Translations under genes and position numbers: made by a program
Source: Yamagishiella unicocca
Lineage: Eukaryota; Chlorophyta; Chlorophyceae; Chlamydomonadales; Volvocaceae
Direction of reading: 5' to 3'
Length of the DNA stretch: 64,000 bases
Assembly: GCA_003116995.1 (NCBI GenBank)
Contig: BDSL01000034.1
Span: 186,001 to 250,000 of the forward strand
The notes under the pieces: generated by a model
Database searches by the model: none
What the model saw: the letters and a program-made list of their open reading frames with translations, nothing else
Told to the model about the DNA's origin: nothing
Part shown: positions 23,626 through 38,008 of the stretch, piece by piece
Layout: every line of letters starts with the position of its first letter
How positions within the stretch are numbered: position 1 is the first letter of the stretch

Positions 23626-24266
23626 ATGGATACCGACAATGCGGTTCCTCGTCAAGACGCTGTGGCAGACTTACTGGCTGTCCACGGAATTCGGCGAGGA
23701 TCTTTAAAAGTGGCCCCGGCACCTGTTGACAATCTCGTCCAGCGGGTTGCAGAGGTGCGTCCGCTCTGTTTGGGTCCCTGGCATCCTGATCCCCTCCATA
23801 TGAAGGCTCCACTTCTGACCTAACGCTCTAGTGTTGTTACATTCTCGTGCAGGAGGACACCTTGGTCCTTGCTATGGCTGCGTTGGACAACCTGAAGGCG
23901 TGCGCTGCCCGGCAAGGTGCTTGTCTCGTTGGGACGCCATCATTTTGCTGGGAATAATTGGAGGTATCTTTGTACAGTAGTATTGAAGAAACGTATTGGA
24001 CTTTTGCAGGCCTAAGCTTGCCGGATGGCTGGAAAGCGGTCGTGAAGGTTCGCCTGACGACCCGCAGTAATGGCCGCATCGGGCGCACCTCTACGAACAC
24101 GTACATCTCACCGTCGGGCAAGGCTTATAGGTCACATGCATCAGTATTCCATGCTCTACGTGCGTCGGGGTTACCCGAATCCGAGCAAGGCTTTACGTCA
24201 TCTCCCCTTTCCGACTTGTCCGAGGAAAGCGACGTGGAGCCGTGCTCAAAGCGCCCAAGGCAGTGA
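23626..24266 (+). CDS. Small methyl-CpG-binding-domain (MBD) protein
   Basis: Three exons: 23626-23754, 23853-23916 and 24010-24266, giving 149 aa with phase kept (0, then 1). The N-terminal ~65 residues are short helices (for example EDTLVLAMAALDNLKACAARQ), possibly a dimerisation region. Residues ~68-112 match an MBD fold: LPDGWKAVVKVRLTTRS, then TYISPSGKAYRSHASVFHAL, including the family's P-x-GW start and the Y-I-S-P-x-G-K-x-(F/Y)-R-S core. The C-terminus is acidic/Ser-rich and ends CSKRPRQ, a likely nuclear signal. Expected role is chromatin binding, perhaps to methylated DNA. Many plant MBD proteins do not bind methyl-CpG, so specificity is open. The 5S rRNA gene begins about 200 bp downstream on the same strand. 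Confidence 0.75.
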
Positions 24267-24325
24267 CGGCAAGGTGCTGTCCGTGTGTGTGCGCGCGTGA
24301 CGTGTTTTCTTTTTCAAGTCCCTTT

Positions 24326-24470
24326 GCTGTCGCCTTGCGCGCTGAGAAGCGCGTTTCGAGGGGCCAGCAGGGTTTGTTGGAGCGGTTATGGCGCTCTTTG
24401 TTCCATCCCCTTGCTGTCGCCTTGCGCGCTGAGAAGCGCGGTCTGAGGGGCCAGCAGGGATTATTGGAGC
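24326..24470 (+). repeat. 87-bp-period tandem duplication upstream of 5S rRNA
   Basis: The block GCTGTCGCCTTGCGCGCTGAG through GGGGCCAGCAGGG occurs at 24326 and again at 24413. The second copy runs directly into the 5S gene. After the first copy the sequence (GGTTATGGCGC) only faintly resembles the 5S start, as if it were a truncated unit. May hold upstream promoter elements for Pol III. Confidence 0.75.
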
Positions 24471-24592
24471 GTTTACGGTCATACCTGCCACGTGAACACT
24501 CCGAACCCGTCAGATCTCGGCAGTTAAGCTGGCTGGGCCCGTTCAGTACTGGCGATGAGAGATCACGCTGGGAACACCGGGTGCCGTAAACC
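24471..24592 (+). rRNA. 5S ribosomal RNA
   Basis: About 121 nt, the normal length. Helix I closes perfectly: GTTTACGG at the 5' end pairs with CCGTAAAC at the 3' end. Hallmarks appear in order: GTCATACC, CGTCAGATCTCGG, AGTTAAGC, AGTACTGG, GAGAGATCACGCTGGGAA and CACCGGGTGCCGTA. The internal Pol III control region (A box, C box) lies within the middle of these. A T-run (TTTT) at about 24661-24664 is the nearest possible Pol III terminator, some 70 nt away. Only one full copy is in the window. Confidence 0.93.
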
Positions 24593-25565
24593 GCATACGC
24601 TGACGCAACTCCTAACGGGAGGCACCCTTCATGGTTGTGCCCAGGCTCACCCCTGGCTGCGTTTTGACTAAAAGTGGTTGGGTTCCTGGGCAAGGGTTCC
24701 TAGGCAGCTCGGGAGGGCACTAACTGCATCATTACTTGGGAGGGCGCCAAACAGCATCACCCCTGGGCACGTCTGGGAGGGGTCACTGCGTGAGGTTGGA
24801 GAGGTGCCTATCGCCAATGTGAGTAGACTGGCACGAATTACCAAGCATTGTACGCGAGCATGGCCAGCTTCAAGCTCACGCAACTGGAGAAGGCGCTCCT
24901 CAGATACAGGCTAACGCTGGTTTATTAGGTATTGGAATTTAGGTCGCATATCCCGATGCACACGCTTACGCAGACATAAACACAGACATAAACACCGTAG
25001 AACGATAACGTCTATCACAGGATTCGTGCATTGCCACGCAAAGAAAGTTGCTGCACGAGCAAGCTGCTCTTACTATTACGTTATTGCCTGTGAAAAAACC
25101 CTGACCAGCTTGGGAGGACAGCATTTTTGCATACCCATGCATACCCAGCCTCCATTAGTGCGTCGGAATACTCAGTTTATAATTGAATATATGATTGGCA
25201 GTACCATGATGATGCCTAAATGCCTACCCCCCTCAATTCGCGGGTATCGCTCTTAAAACTGCCCTTAGCTTCGTGCGTGGACCCATCCCTAATACTCTTG
25301 TGAATGGTATGGTGCTCGATACCAGTGGACAAGTACTCCGTTGTGTCAATTGAGTTACAGACGTCCTGAAATGCGCATCCAGCCGGACCGTATCATGATA
25401 CTCAGCCACACGGTGACTCTGGCGCATTATTCATATCATCTCATGCGATCCAGCCGTCTAAAGGGTATTCATATCCGTTCATGCGATCCGGCCGTCCAAA
25501 AAGGCCCAGCGACAGCTTGAAAATTGGGCAGTGCAGCGAGTTACAGTGGGCTAGGCAGCCCTGGG
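24593..25565. other. Intergenic: 5S flank and LHCI gene 3' UTR
   Basis: No further gene recognised. TTACA at 25355-25359 is a well-placed minus-strand TGTAA polyadenylation signal for the LHCI gene ending at 25566. Confidence 0.5.
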
Positions 25566-27516
25566 TTACAACGGGAGCGACACGCCGTTGGAGGCGAAGC
25601 TCACGTGCCACGGGTCCGCCAAGTGAGCGAACAGGTTGTCGATGGGGCCCTTGCCTGCGAAGCGAAACGAACGTTTCCGACCAGTGAGTAACATGGATTG
25701 TTTAGGCGGTGCACTGTTATTATCGGCAATTCAGCATATCAAAACTTTGTGTTCATCCTAGCTATTATGTCGCACAAGTTACATCCATTCGTCATGGCAG
25801 CCTAGAGACCCACCGGTGGCCTCCTTCTGCGCAGCGAAGCCCAGGAAGGCAATCTGTGAAGTAGACCAGGGACGTAACAATGATTAAAATTCCATGGCTC
25901 AAACCATGCGGTTACCATCTCAATTCGACATACATGCAAACGGCTGCCCTTGCCGGTTCAAACGCCGTTGCCAAACGACGCAAACACAATGCCTTCTAGA
26001 CACGGGATTAGTGATCAGTTCTTACCATTGCCAGGCGACCGTTCTTGATCTCCTTCAGCTTCCAGTCAGACAGCTTGGAGGCATCCTTGGACAAGCCTGT
26101 ACATCGTCGTCAAGCGTGCGATGTTCCATTAGGACGTTCAAGACACATTATCACCAACTACTCGTATCGTACACACCCTGCACTTCTTACCCATGGGGTC
26201 GAAGATGCCGCCGGGGTAGCCGTTGTCCCCAGTGCCCGCGAACGAGCTCTCGAAGCCCAGGAAGCTGCCCTTCTCGGCCTGGCTGCCTGGCTTCTTGAAG
26301 TCCTGCCAGCGCTTCACCTCAACGAAGCCGCACAGGAACAATTGAACGGCCAGCAGGGAGCCTGCAGCGATGAGGGTAGCGCGAGGTGTTATTAACATAG
26401 ATGCTGCTTAGCCTTCAGAAGGGCTTAATTGTAATCACACGGGAACATGCTGTATCAACGCGTGGTTTAAGGATCCGCACATACTGAAAGTTCAGTGATC
26501 AAGGTTTCACATGTCCGCCCAGGGAAAAGAGTATCACACGTTGCCAACAAATAGCCTGAAGTCCTGAGGCCGAGCCCGAAAGACATCAACGAAACTCCGC
26601 GACCCAGCATAACAAGGAAATCAAACGGAAGACCAAACGCACCGAAGGGAGCGAAGGAGTTCTCGATCGCCACCTTGCCGGCATCGTACCACTCAGGTAC
26701 GTTCAGAGCGCCAGCCTTGGTCAGCAGCTGCGGGGCCACGCAAAGGGGGGAAGGGTGGCGAGAAGACCCGGTCACACAACATAGGAGGCACAGGACAGGC
26801 GGGGGGGATCGACCCTAAACACAATATAAAGTGTAGGATGTGTCGGTGCGCACAGCGCATCATATCTCCACCCATCAAAGAATTGCTTGCAAGACCCCAT
26901 AATACCCGCCAGTAAGGCGAAGTACTTACGCCGGGGATGACAATACCGGCAACACCAGTCATGGCAGTGCGAGCGTGCACCAGCTCAGCCTGCTGGTACC
27001 TGCGGTTTTGAGGGAATACGCAGGTCATGCTCAGCATCTTTGCCATGCCACTGAAGTTCGCCGTGCATGTATGAAAATCAGCCACTTAACAGTATATGAC
27101 ATGTACGAAGAGATGCGATTTAGCGTCAGGGTGCCACAGCGACAGCCCATACGCGGCCATGCCTATAATCAGCAAATCGAGCGACTTACCAGCGCAGGGT
27201 CTCAGCGTCCTTGCCCAGACCGAGCGGGTCGAAGCCTGTAACAATTTCACAACCCTTATTTCAGCACCTTACGATCGATCAAAGGCGTAACAAGGCAAGC
27301 CAGGGGCATTATTGTTTGCATCGGTCACCGGACAAGGCCGCCAGTTCGCCTCCGCTCACCGAAGTTTCCAGCCATAGCGGTGGCAGCGGGGCTGTCCAGG
27401 TGCTTGGGGATGTCGCTGCCCGGCAGCCATGACTGGCGAGCAACGCAGGTCACCACGGCCTTGCGCGAAACGGCCGGGCGAGCGGCCACGGCCGAGCGCT
27501 TCATCATCAGGGCCAT
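25566..27516 (-). CDS. LHCA: Light-harvesting chlorophyll a/b protein of photosystem I (LHCA type)
   Basis: Thylakoid antenna protein that binds chlorophyll and carotenoid and passes energy to photosystem I. Eight exons: 27516-27360, 27235-27190, 26999-26930, 26727-26643, 26361-26191, 26096-26026, 25853-25814 and 25654-25566, giving 242 aa in phase. The transit peptide is MALMMKRSAVAARPAVSRK. The mature part starts around SWLPGSDIPKHLD. Helix 1 has ELVHARTAM (chlorophyll ligands Glu and His), the middle helix has CGFVEVKRWQDF, and helix 3 has EIKNGRLAM. FGFDPLGLGKDAETLRWY and GYPGGIFDPMG are LHCI-type loops. The C-terminus is ASNGVSLPL. His rather than Asn sits at the helix 1 ligand position linked to far-red chlorophylls. 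It is an LHCA by the LHCI loops and PGSQ insert; I cannot assign the member number. Confidence 0.93.
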
Positions 27517-28589
27517 TTTTGCAGATTGGTGTGATGTACAAAAGGTCCACGATGATAGCAACGACGAGCAAGAGACACTGTTGCAGCTGCGCTATGAGGG
27601 ATGCGCTGAGAGAACCGTACAAGATCGCCGTACTGATTAGAGTTGTCGACGAGTACGCGTATGAGACTTGTTGCATTTGCAAAACTTTGTTCTCAACCCT
27701 TACCCACCTCCAAGGGCCCAATAGATTCACATATAATTGCCGACTCTACCCTGAGGTCCTTGACACAATGTCAAATGTTGCTTGAGTTGGATAACTCTCC
27801 AAAGGGCTATAACCCCCGCGGTCTCACTGTCCACATTAAACGCACATTGATTGTTGTCAGTTTCCTTGCCGATCTGTTCTCGGCAGCGCACTAAGGTATC
27901 AGTGTTCTGAAGCTTACCGCGGGTGAAATCTACAGGATCTGCCTTCAGCTAATTCAACTAATAATGTCAACATACGGATTTGGCCAATGAACGTCGAGAG
28001 GCCACTCTAGCTGTTGTAGCGTTGGGAGCAGATGTTCCAGTGCACTAGCGTGTGCGCTCCGGAAATATAGGACAACAACAATTGAGTGCAAATCATCTTG
28101 TGCTATCCGCACAACTGACCGCCGCATGCGTGACAAGAGCCGCTGAAACCTGACATAGGGGGGTCCGCGGGTCGACAGGAGCTTTCTTGGAGGTATTGGC
28201 TCAAACATTGGAATTGAGGTGCTGAGGGTACCTGGTGAAGGTGCACATACGGTGCTATTGGTTCGTATCCTGTCCTTTCGGCCTGGATGTCCTATTGTTT
28301 CGGGTGTCCCATTGGTCGCAATCATGTAGCATCGCAAAAGGTGGCTCCTCGAAACACAAGGGGCTAGGGGGGACCTAGTAAGCAGGATAGTAGGTCAGCT
28401 GTCATGTCGCTTCATGCCTATGCCAATAGGCCCAATGTGCCCCACGCCAACACGGTGGTACACCAGCTGTTTGCTGCGAAGTGTACACGTAGCTACGAGG
28501 ATGATGCAATGCACGTTTGCAGTTCTTCAGTCGAGCGGCAGAGCACGGTCCAGGGTTGTTACACCGATGCCTCGTATCCAGGCATGCTC
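27517..28589. other. Intergenic: LHCI promoter and RPS8 3' end
   Basis: The LHCI promoter must lie from 27517 rightward. TTACA at 28559-28563 could be the RPS8 polyadenylation signal but sits only about 30 nt past the stop. A minus-strand open frame at 27954-28337 has no recognisable domain. Confidence 0.5.
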
Positions 28590-30347
28590 TTAGGCAGCCT
28601 TCGACTTCTTCTTCTGCATCTTCTTGAGGTAGAACTCCAGCTCCTTGCCCTCAAGGACGTACCCGTCGCAGCGGCCGCACTGGCCCGGGCGGGAAGCGAT
28701 GCAGGCGAACAGCCTGCCCGTGGTGAACTGCTCGGCCAGGTGAGAGTCCAGCTTGCGCTTTTGCAGGCGCTCCTTGATCTTCCGCTTCACGTGGTTCGAG
28801 CCCTGCAGGGAAAGCATACGGGATAACGCCAGCACTTAAGCCCAAAAGTTAGCCTATCTTTCAACGAGTTGAGCACTGTGACCCTGTGCGCCGTGCTTAT
28901 ATACGTATCGCTGGCGGGAAACGCCGCATGTCGGCATGTACATGATAGCTTGTATGACCTCTCAGGAATCTCAGCCTGATACGTGCGTCGCTGAACATCC
29001 AATCCTCTTTCAATATCCATCTTGACCTGTAGCCAAAATGCCCCTACACGTAATTTTTCCGCCCGTCTACGTCGAGCACAACCACACGTTCATCTCTTGG
29101 CAGTCCTATCCGTCGTGCAGACCACCACCGCTTCTTACATCGAAGCGGTGACAAGCCGAATCTCGCCTACCTGAATCTCCTCCGGCTTAGGGGCCACGTC
29201 GGGCTGGTTCTTGGCGCCCAGCTCCACGTTGTAGTGCTTCTGGTACCACTGCTTGAACGGCGTGGCGTCTACCTGAACGATGGCGTTCTTCACCAGGGTC
29301 TGGGTGCGAACCAGCTCGTTGTTGGACGCGTTGTAGTTCACGTCCAGAATGCGGACCTTGCGGGTCACAGCCTACAGTTGACAACAACGCAGGAGCTTTC
29401 AGACGCAACCTGACAGGTGTGCATGCACGCGGCAAGGGCCGCATACGGTGTGTCGTGAAGATATTCGTAGATGCAAAAACACCCCTCTAGTGTGGAACAT
29501 GGTACCCTTTCCAGGACAACCATTGTTGGAAGGAAGTGCCTGAACTTGGTTGCCATAAAAACGCTGGGGGGGAAGATATCTGTCCCCAGGCACCACGCTG
29601 GGCCCTGAGCTACGCAGCAGCCAGTCGGAACAAGAGCCGACACCCCAGTGCTTGCAGAGCTCGCAGAATGCATGCCGAACTGAACTGCAGCACGCACCTC
29701 CGAGCCCCAGGAGAAGTTGCCAGTGTCCAGGCGCAGAGCACGGAACTTGGTGTGGCCACCGCGCACGCGCACTGTCCGGACAGCCACGTTTGTGCTCAGC
29801 TTCGTGTTAGCTGGTACACGGCCCATCTCATACCTGCGTGCGACAACCAGAGCACAGCGGCATTCGCGCTATGCACCAATGTGAAGTAAGGAATGCCCAA
29901 AACAGCCCCGCGCCGGTACGTATGATGAGTTCCAAACAGTTTCAGGCGCATGAACTGCCGAGCTCATCAGTTGGCCTGCCGCCGACCGGCCGCCTCCGAA
30001 GCTGCACAAGGTCTGCGCGACAGCCGCCATTGTGAGCACTGCCGCCGTGCTGCAGTGGCCATGATGCTGTGGCACGCCAGGAACATAACTAACGCCCGCT
30101 ATGCAGCTGTTAAGGCGAGCCCGCTCCTATTTTAGGCTCACTTCTTCTTCTTGCGCCAGTGCTTCTTGCGGCCGCCCGTGGCGCGCCGCTTGTGCAGCGA
30201 GTCGCGTGAAATACCTGCAAAGCGTTTAACATATAATGGTTTACGAGGTCAGGGCCAGTAATGCTGAGGGCTGAACTGAACAACGGACTGCATGCCCAAT
30301 GACGGGTGAACTATGTAGGCTAAGCGACACGTGCATATCTTACCCAT
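28590..30347 (-). CDS. RPS8: Cytosolic ribosomal protein eS8 (RPS8)
   Basis: Component of the 40S subunit. Five exons: 30347-30344 (only 4 coding nt, ATGG), 30214-30142, 29833-29698, 29371-29171 and 28802-28590. Together they give 208 aa, exactly the family length. Exon 2 starts [16 protein letters not shown]. Exon 3 has [12 protein letters not shown] and [18 protein letters not shown]. Exon 4 has [19 protein letters not shown]. Exon 5 has SSRPGQ-like [20 protein letters not shown] and a Lys-rich tail. Rapidly joined phases (1, 2, 0, 0) all fit. The start codon is fixed by the tiny first exon and the family's N-terminus MGISRDS. The gene is divergent from plastid bL10. Confidence 0.96.
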
Positions 30348-30683
30348 GGTTGCGCACCGTTCCTACCCCTATGGTGCAGGAAAGAGAGAAATGTCGGGTG
30401 GGGACCGCGCCCAAATGGGGACTCACTGAGGCGGCGCCCCTGGAGGGCCTTTTCTTTTTTCATCGAAAATTACCCATTCCAACTCACTTGTATCCGCTAG
30501 CTACGTTGCCGTTTTTTGCAGTGGTTTCTTCCTTTTACGCCATAATCTTCGCGCGGGTGCACGCCCAGCAAACTAGCGCAAGCGCGGAAAGGCGTGCCAC
30601 CACAGAAAATATGCAGACTTGCAACATGGCCCCCCGGTGCGCTTTAGTTCGGCCGCTTGCACCATTTCAATTTCAATACCTAT
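30348..30683. promoter_or_regulatory. Putative bidirectional promoter of two ribosomal protein genes
   Basis: 336 bp between the start of cytosolic RPS8 (minus) and the proposed start of plastid bL10c (plus). Both 5' UTRs and core promoters must lie here unless bL10c has a further upstream exon. No named element is recognised. Confidence 0.4.
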
Positions 30684-32622
30684 ATGCGTACAAGCTCCAA
30701 CAATGGGCATTGGCTATTTACGCGCAGGGGTCATCGCAGCCAGTTCGCGGGCGCCTCGTGCAGCCCCAAGGCGTTCACCAGTGCTCGGGTGCAGCGCGCA
30801 AGCCTGCAGGTCCGTGATATAGGCTAGTGTTCCTGAAGGCCTAAAAACCAACCAGAAGGTTGCGGCGTCCGCGCAGGTGACCAACGCAATTTCTCGCCAG
30901 AAGAAGGAGCAGGTGGTCGTCACGCTGAAGGAGAAGCTGGACAAGAGCATGATTGTTTTCGGCATGCGCTTCAGGGGTCTGGATGTAAGCCAGCTGGCGT
31001 AGCGATGCCGCTGTTGGGCAGTCTTGGTGCTCAGCGCGCCTCCACATGGTTGCGCCGCAGGTGCCGACCATCCAGAAGTTCCGCAAGGGTCTTCCCGAGA
31101 ATTGCTCGGTTTATGTGACTAAGAACTCGCTGATGAAGGTTGCCATTTCACAGACTCAAGGGTGGGAGTCGCTAGCGGAGAAGGGTTGCGAGGTGCGGCC
31201 GAAAAGGGGGGAGAAGATGGGGGGGGGTCTCCTCACCAGCCGCCTCCTGGCAGTTTCACTGGTTCTCTGGACTGATAAGGCACACAATCAGCGAGGCTAG
31301 CGATGTGGAGCCTTATTCTGCAGGCTGCTGGGGGGACGGATGCACGCGGGGTTGTGGTGATGCCGCACCCCCATGGAGGTTGAGTGGCTCGCACGCGGGG
31401 TATAATGACATGTCACCACATTGCACGTTCTGTGCAGGGCGAGAACGCTTGGGTTTTCGTGGGCGAGGAGGAGGTTGCTAGCGCAGTGAAGCATTACTTC
31501 AAGTTCGAGGAGGACCTCTTCACGGAGGCCAAGAAGCAGGCCCCCAAGAACGTGGAGGTGAAGCCGCCGACGGAGCTGTCGTGCGCGGTGATGTCGGGCA
31601 AGTACCTGACCCCTGCGGAGGTAAGTCTGGGAGGGGGGCCGTCCACGGGTGATCCTACAGGGCGGGGGGCGGGGCGGAGTCCGGACGGGAGGGGCCCGGG
31701 ACACAGTCGCAGAAAGTGGAATGTTCGGTCCAGTTCTTTGTCAACCGTAAGTAACAAGGATGCCAACAAAACAATCACGGTCCCCCACAGCATTCGCCCA
31801 TATGCACCCCCACCCTCAGCATCAGCGACAAATGCGATGTCACTTGCAGTTTCATGTGCCAACGCACGATCACGCACGCAAACAGCAGCTGATGGCGGTC
31901 AGTGTCCATATAAACACCACAAGGTATATGCATGCTGTGCACGGAGTTCATCTTTTTGAAATGGGTTGCGGGGTTGCAGGGGTACACATGGGTCGCACGA
32001 TGGCCCAAGGGTGCATGGCAATGAGATCCGGGGGTCAGGGAATGATTTGTGGGGTGCAAAACTGTGCGTTGTCGGCGGCTGTCGAAAAAGGGGTGCCGGC
32101 ATGCGTTAGATATTACCTCACTCAAATGCCGTTGACGGGCAGTTGGAAAGAAGACCTGATGCTGCCTGTCCACTTACGTTGATACCAGGGCGGGAACAGC
32201 CTCCGGCGTTCCGACGTTGCTCGCCTGAAGACCTTTCAAGGGTTATTCCAGCTTTGGTGCACAGGGTTGTTGAGACAGTACAGAACGTCCCCCAAATGGA
32301 GGATATATGCAGCAACATAAGAGCGTTATCGTTGCTTTGCATCAGCCAAGCTCGTTACAGGGATCTGTGCTGTGCGCCTGTTTCCGTCCTTCAGCATGCA
32401 GCATATTGTCCCACCCTTCTGTCCGTGCAGCTCAAGAAGTGCGAGACCCTGCCCACGAAGGCGCAGCTATATGCGACTATTGCTCGCCTAGCGAAGCAGC
32501 CTGCTCAAAAGCTTGCGACGGGCATTAAGGCCGTTCCCAGCAAGCTGGCCATCGCGATCAAGAAGGTATCGGAGCTCGACGATGACAAGACCAAGACGGT
32601 CGCTTCGGTTGTGAAGGCGTAA
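30684..32622 (+). CDS. PRPL10: Plastid ribosomal protein bL10c
   Basis: Bacterial-type L10 anchors the L7/L12 stalk on the 50S subunit of the chloroplast ribosome. Proposed exons: 30684-30809, 30856-30984, 31061-31192, 31438-31620 and 32431-32622, giving 253 aa in phase. The mature domain shows [30 protein letters not shown] and [19 protein letters not shown]. These match the L10 fold, where RNTL of bacteria is KNSL here. A Lys/Ala-rich helical C-terminus should carry L12 dimers. Residues ~20-42 ([21 protein letters not shown]) look like a transit peptide. Exon 1 is the weak point. Its donor is GTCCGT, and the true start may be in a further upstream exon. TGTAA lies at 33216-33220. Confidence 0.88.
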
Positions 32623-33464
32623 TCACAAGGCCGTTGGAAGGCCGTACACGTTAGCAACGAGGCCAATCCTTCTAAATCGCCGTAAATGGGTTTATCAAAG
32701 CAGACTGTTTCACTAGTGCCTGCCGTCAGGCGGCCTATATGCCTGTAGGCTGCATGGCTGATCTGCGAACAATGCAGCTAAATGAGCTCGTGTCACCGAA
32801 AGTGTTGGTTGTGCGTTTTTGGCAACCGATGACCCGGCCCCATGTCTGTCAATTTTGGTTCTCGCGTGAGTGGGTGGCCGCGCACTGGCGGGCTACACGA
32901 TGGGACCCTTCGCTTCGACGCAGTCGTGCCCACTGGTTGTACGTAATGCGGTGCGTGACATGTTCTGCGGACCACGATGTTGTCCTATGGGCCAAGTCTG
33001 ACGACCAGTAGAGGTAGGAAGCAAGCGGTGCGTGCACTTGGCAAGTTCTACCTCCTCGCGTGTCACGCCTGAACATTGGCTCTGCGAGCAAGCAGTAATT
33101 TGTTTTGTGACGAATGTTCCAGTTTTTATCTGTTGCTGGGCCTCTTCACAATCGACGCCGGTTGGCTCGGCTGCTGTTGACACGGACTGGTTAAGCCTCG
33201 TCGCCGCTTTTGAGATGTAACTGCACCAATTTCAAAACGCGTTATCGAGAATCCCTACATCTTCTTGTTTGCAACCTCCGCACGGCGTTGCCTCGGGACA
33301 GTTGCACTTGTCGTACTTAGCCGTCGTGTCTTCCCTGGCTGTTGCCATCGATATAAACCTGGAGACGTCCCATTTAGTGTGGCCCAAAACCATCATTTTC
33401 ACCTTTACATAGCGCTGCTTAGCTCTTACTACCTCTGCCCACTTCGTCCCAGCGATCTCAAACC
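32623..33464. other. Intergenic between bL10c and UGM genes
   Basis: Contains TGTAA at 33216-33220, a possible bL10c polyadenylation signal, then the UGM promoter. No other gene recognised. Confidence 0.5.
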
Positions 33465-36209
<2,745 letters not shown>

Positions 36210-38008
36210 TTAAGTGGTTGGTTTCGGTGATGGTTCCAGACGGTGGTTCAGCATGTTTGATCATGAGGACTGTGTGCGTGGTTGGGCATTTGTGATCAAT
36301 TTGGGCAGATTATTCCTGCGATTGTGGTGTGCCTTTTACACTGAATGCAGCATGCAATCCTGACTCGATGTATAGTGGATGGTTAAGAGTTTTTTGGAAA
36401 TGAGGAGGATTCGAGATTTTCGCGGAACTCTGTGACCCTTGTGTACCTTATCCTGGTAGCTGACCCTATTTATTTGGCAGTACTCGATACCCCGGTTTGC
36501 GGACTCGTAAATGGATGCCTCGCACTCGCTGTTCTAGGATTGCACATGACTGTAAGATTGGCATCATTCTTGACGATTCCAATTCATTGGGCAACCGACG
36601 AGCACGCATTAGCGGCCGGAATATAGCATTAGCTGCCGTCCGTCGTCCGAACCAGATGGTCTAAGCTGGGAGAGTCTGGTGCCTGCACGTTTGTCTGGCA
36701 AACTGGGGACACGGCTTCATGTTCCAACTACGGACCAGCTCAGTTAGTGCCGTTACCTACACGTTGTGTACCGGTTGCCACGGGTCACGGCATTTTCATC
36801 ACGCTACGCACTGTCTCCGTTTGTCCATGGCGATAAGTACCCATTGGTTCAGCAATGCAACATCCTGTCAACGCGTGTACGAACTGCTGCGTACGAGTCA
36901 CAATCTCTCGAGTCACAATCTGCGCTTAGCTGGCGCCGCCTCATTAACATGGGCTAGAGTTGACCCCGCCCCCAGCCACCAACTACCAGCGCCATCGCTG
37001 ACTTGCCGTACGTACGTTGAGCAAGAGTTACCTTTGCCGAGTCAGGACTGCACAATTATGCTAGACAACTGTGCCGCGACCGAACTTACAGGGGAATGCA
37101 TTCAGCCGCAATGTCCGCTGAGTGCCTTGGCAATGTACCCCACACACGCCCCATGTACACTACTCACTCCCGCATCTGCACAACTGGCCAAACAATCACC
37201 AACATCTTCGGGCCCAGCCGCATTCGCTTGCGATTCTTGTCAATACCCAGGCCTGTCGCTGCGTACTAACCGAAGCCGCATGGAGTTGGAAACAAGCGTA
37301 AGGCATGTCCCTTGAGTGCTTCATCAAGGGATATTGAGGCAAACGACAAAAGTTTCAGGCTGTCTTCCTTCCTGAATGTTGCAGATGGAGAGCCCAAGCA
37401 CAGTCAAAGCCATTCAAAGTCACAGTGAGGCAAAGGAGGCGAGATTATGTGGCCAATCTACTGTATTTGACTTCCTCTAATATGGCAGAATTATTAAGCA
37501 TGAAGGTTTCTATGCAAGGCATGTATGGCTCTTTCATTTGTCGTACTGTCTCCCTGGAGCGAGGCCTCTTGCTCTACAATGCCTAAGGAAATTGTCTTGG
37601 TCTCCCTCTTTCGGCTGTGAGCACTTCCTAACACGTCGTGAAGCCTTCGCTCTGCGGCGGCTTACTTACAGCGGGGTGAGCATACAGGACGGCGGCGAGT
37701 GCGGAGGCCGACACCGGCTGCGAAAGAAATATAGCAGTGACAGTACTTAGTCTTGAGATTCCGATTGGAGCTGCACCTTGGCCAGAGTGGAGCTTTGGCA
37801 GGCCTAGACCTGCGAGTTATGGAGCGCCTTACACCTGGGCACGAAACTTGCAGCGGCAGCCTTGCCAAAAACGTCTGGACATTTCAGTCTAGTAAATAGC
37901 GTCTGTTAGGCGCATTAGGTGCTCGGTTCCAAATTTTTCCAAGACGGCGGCTGGTGGTTTATTTCGGCGCTAACGCTGGCGCGTGCCCACCTTTTTGGCT
38001 GCAGCATA
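36210..38008. other. Intergenic between UGM and RPS18 genes
   Basis: TGTAA at 36551-36555 fits the UGM 3' end. A 198-codon plus-strand open frame at 36719-37315 is Ser/Thr/Cys-rich and has no recognisable domain or homologous pattern; I do not call it a gene. Nothing else seen. Confidence 0.5.

Noticed and set aside
27954..28337. 127-codon minus-strand open frame between LHCI and RPS8
   Set aside because: No domain, no neighbouring exons and not conserved-looking.
36719..37315. 198-codon open frame between UGM and RPS18
   Set aside because: No recognisable domain, odd Ser/Cys/His-rich composition and no matching splice sites; likely chance.
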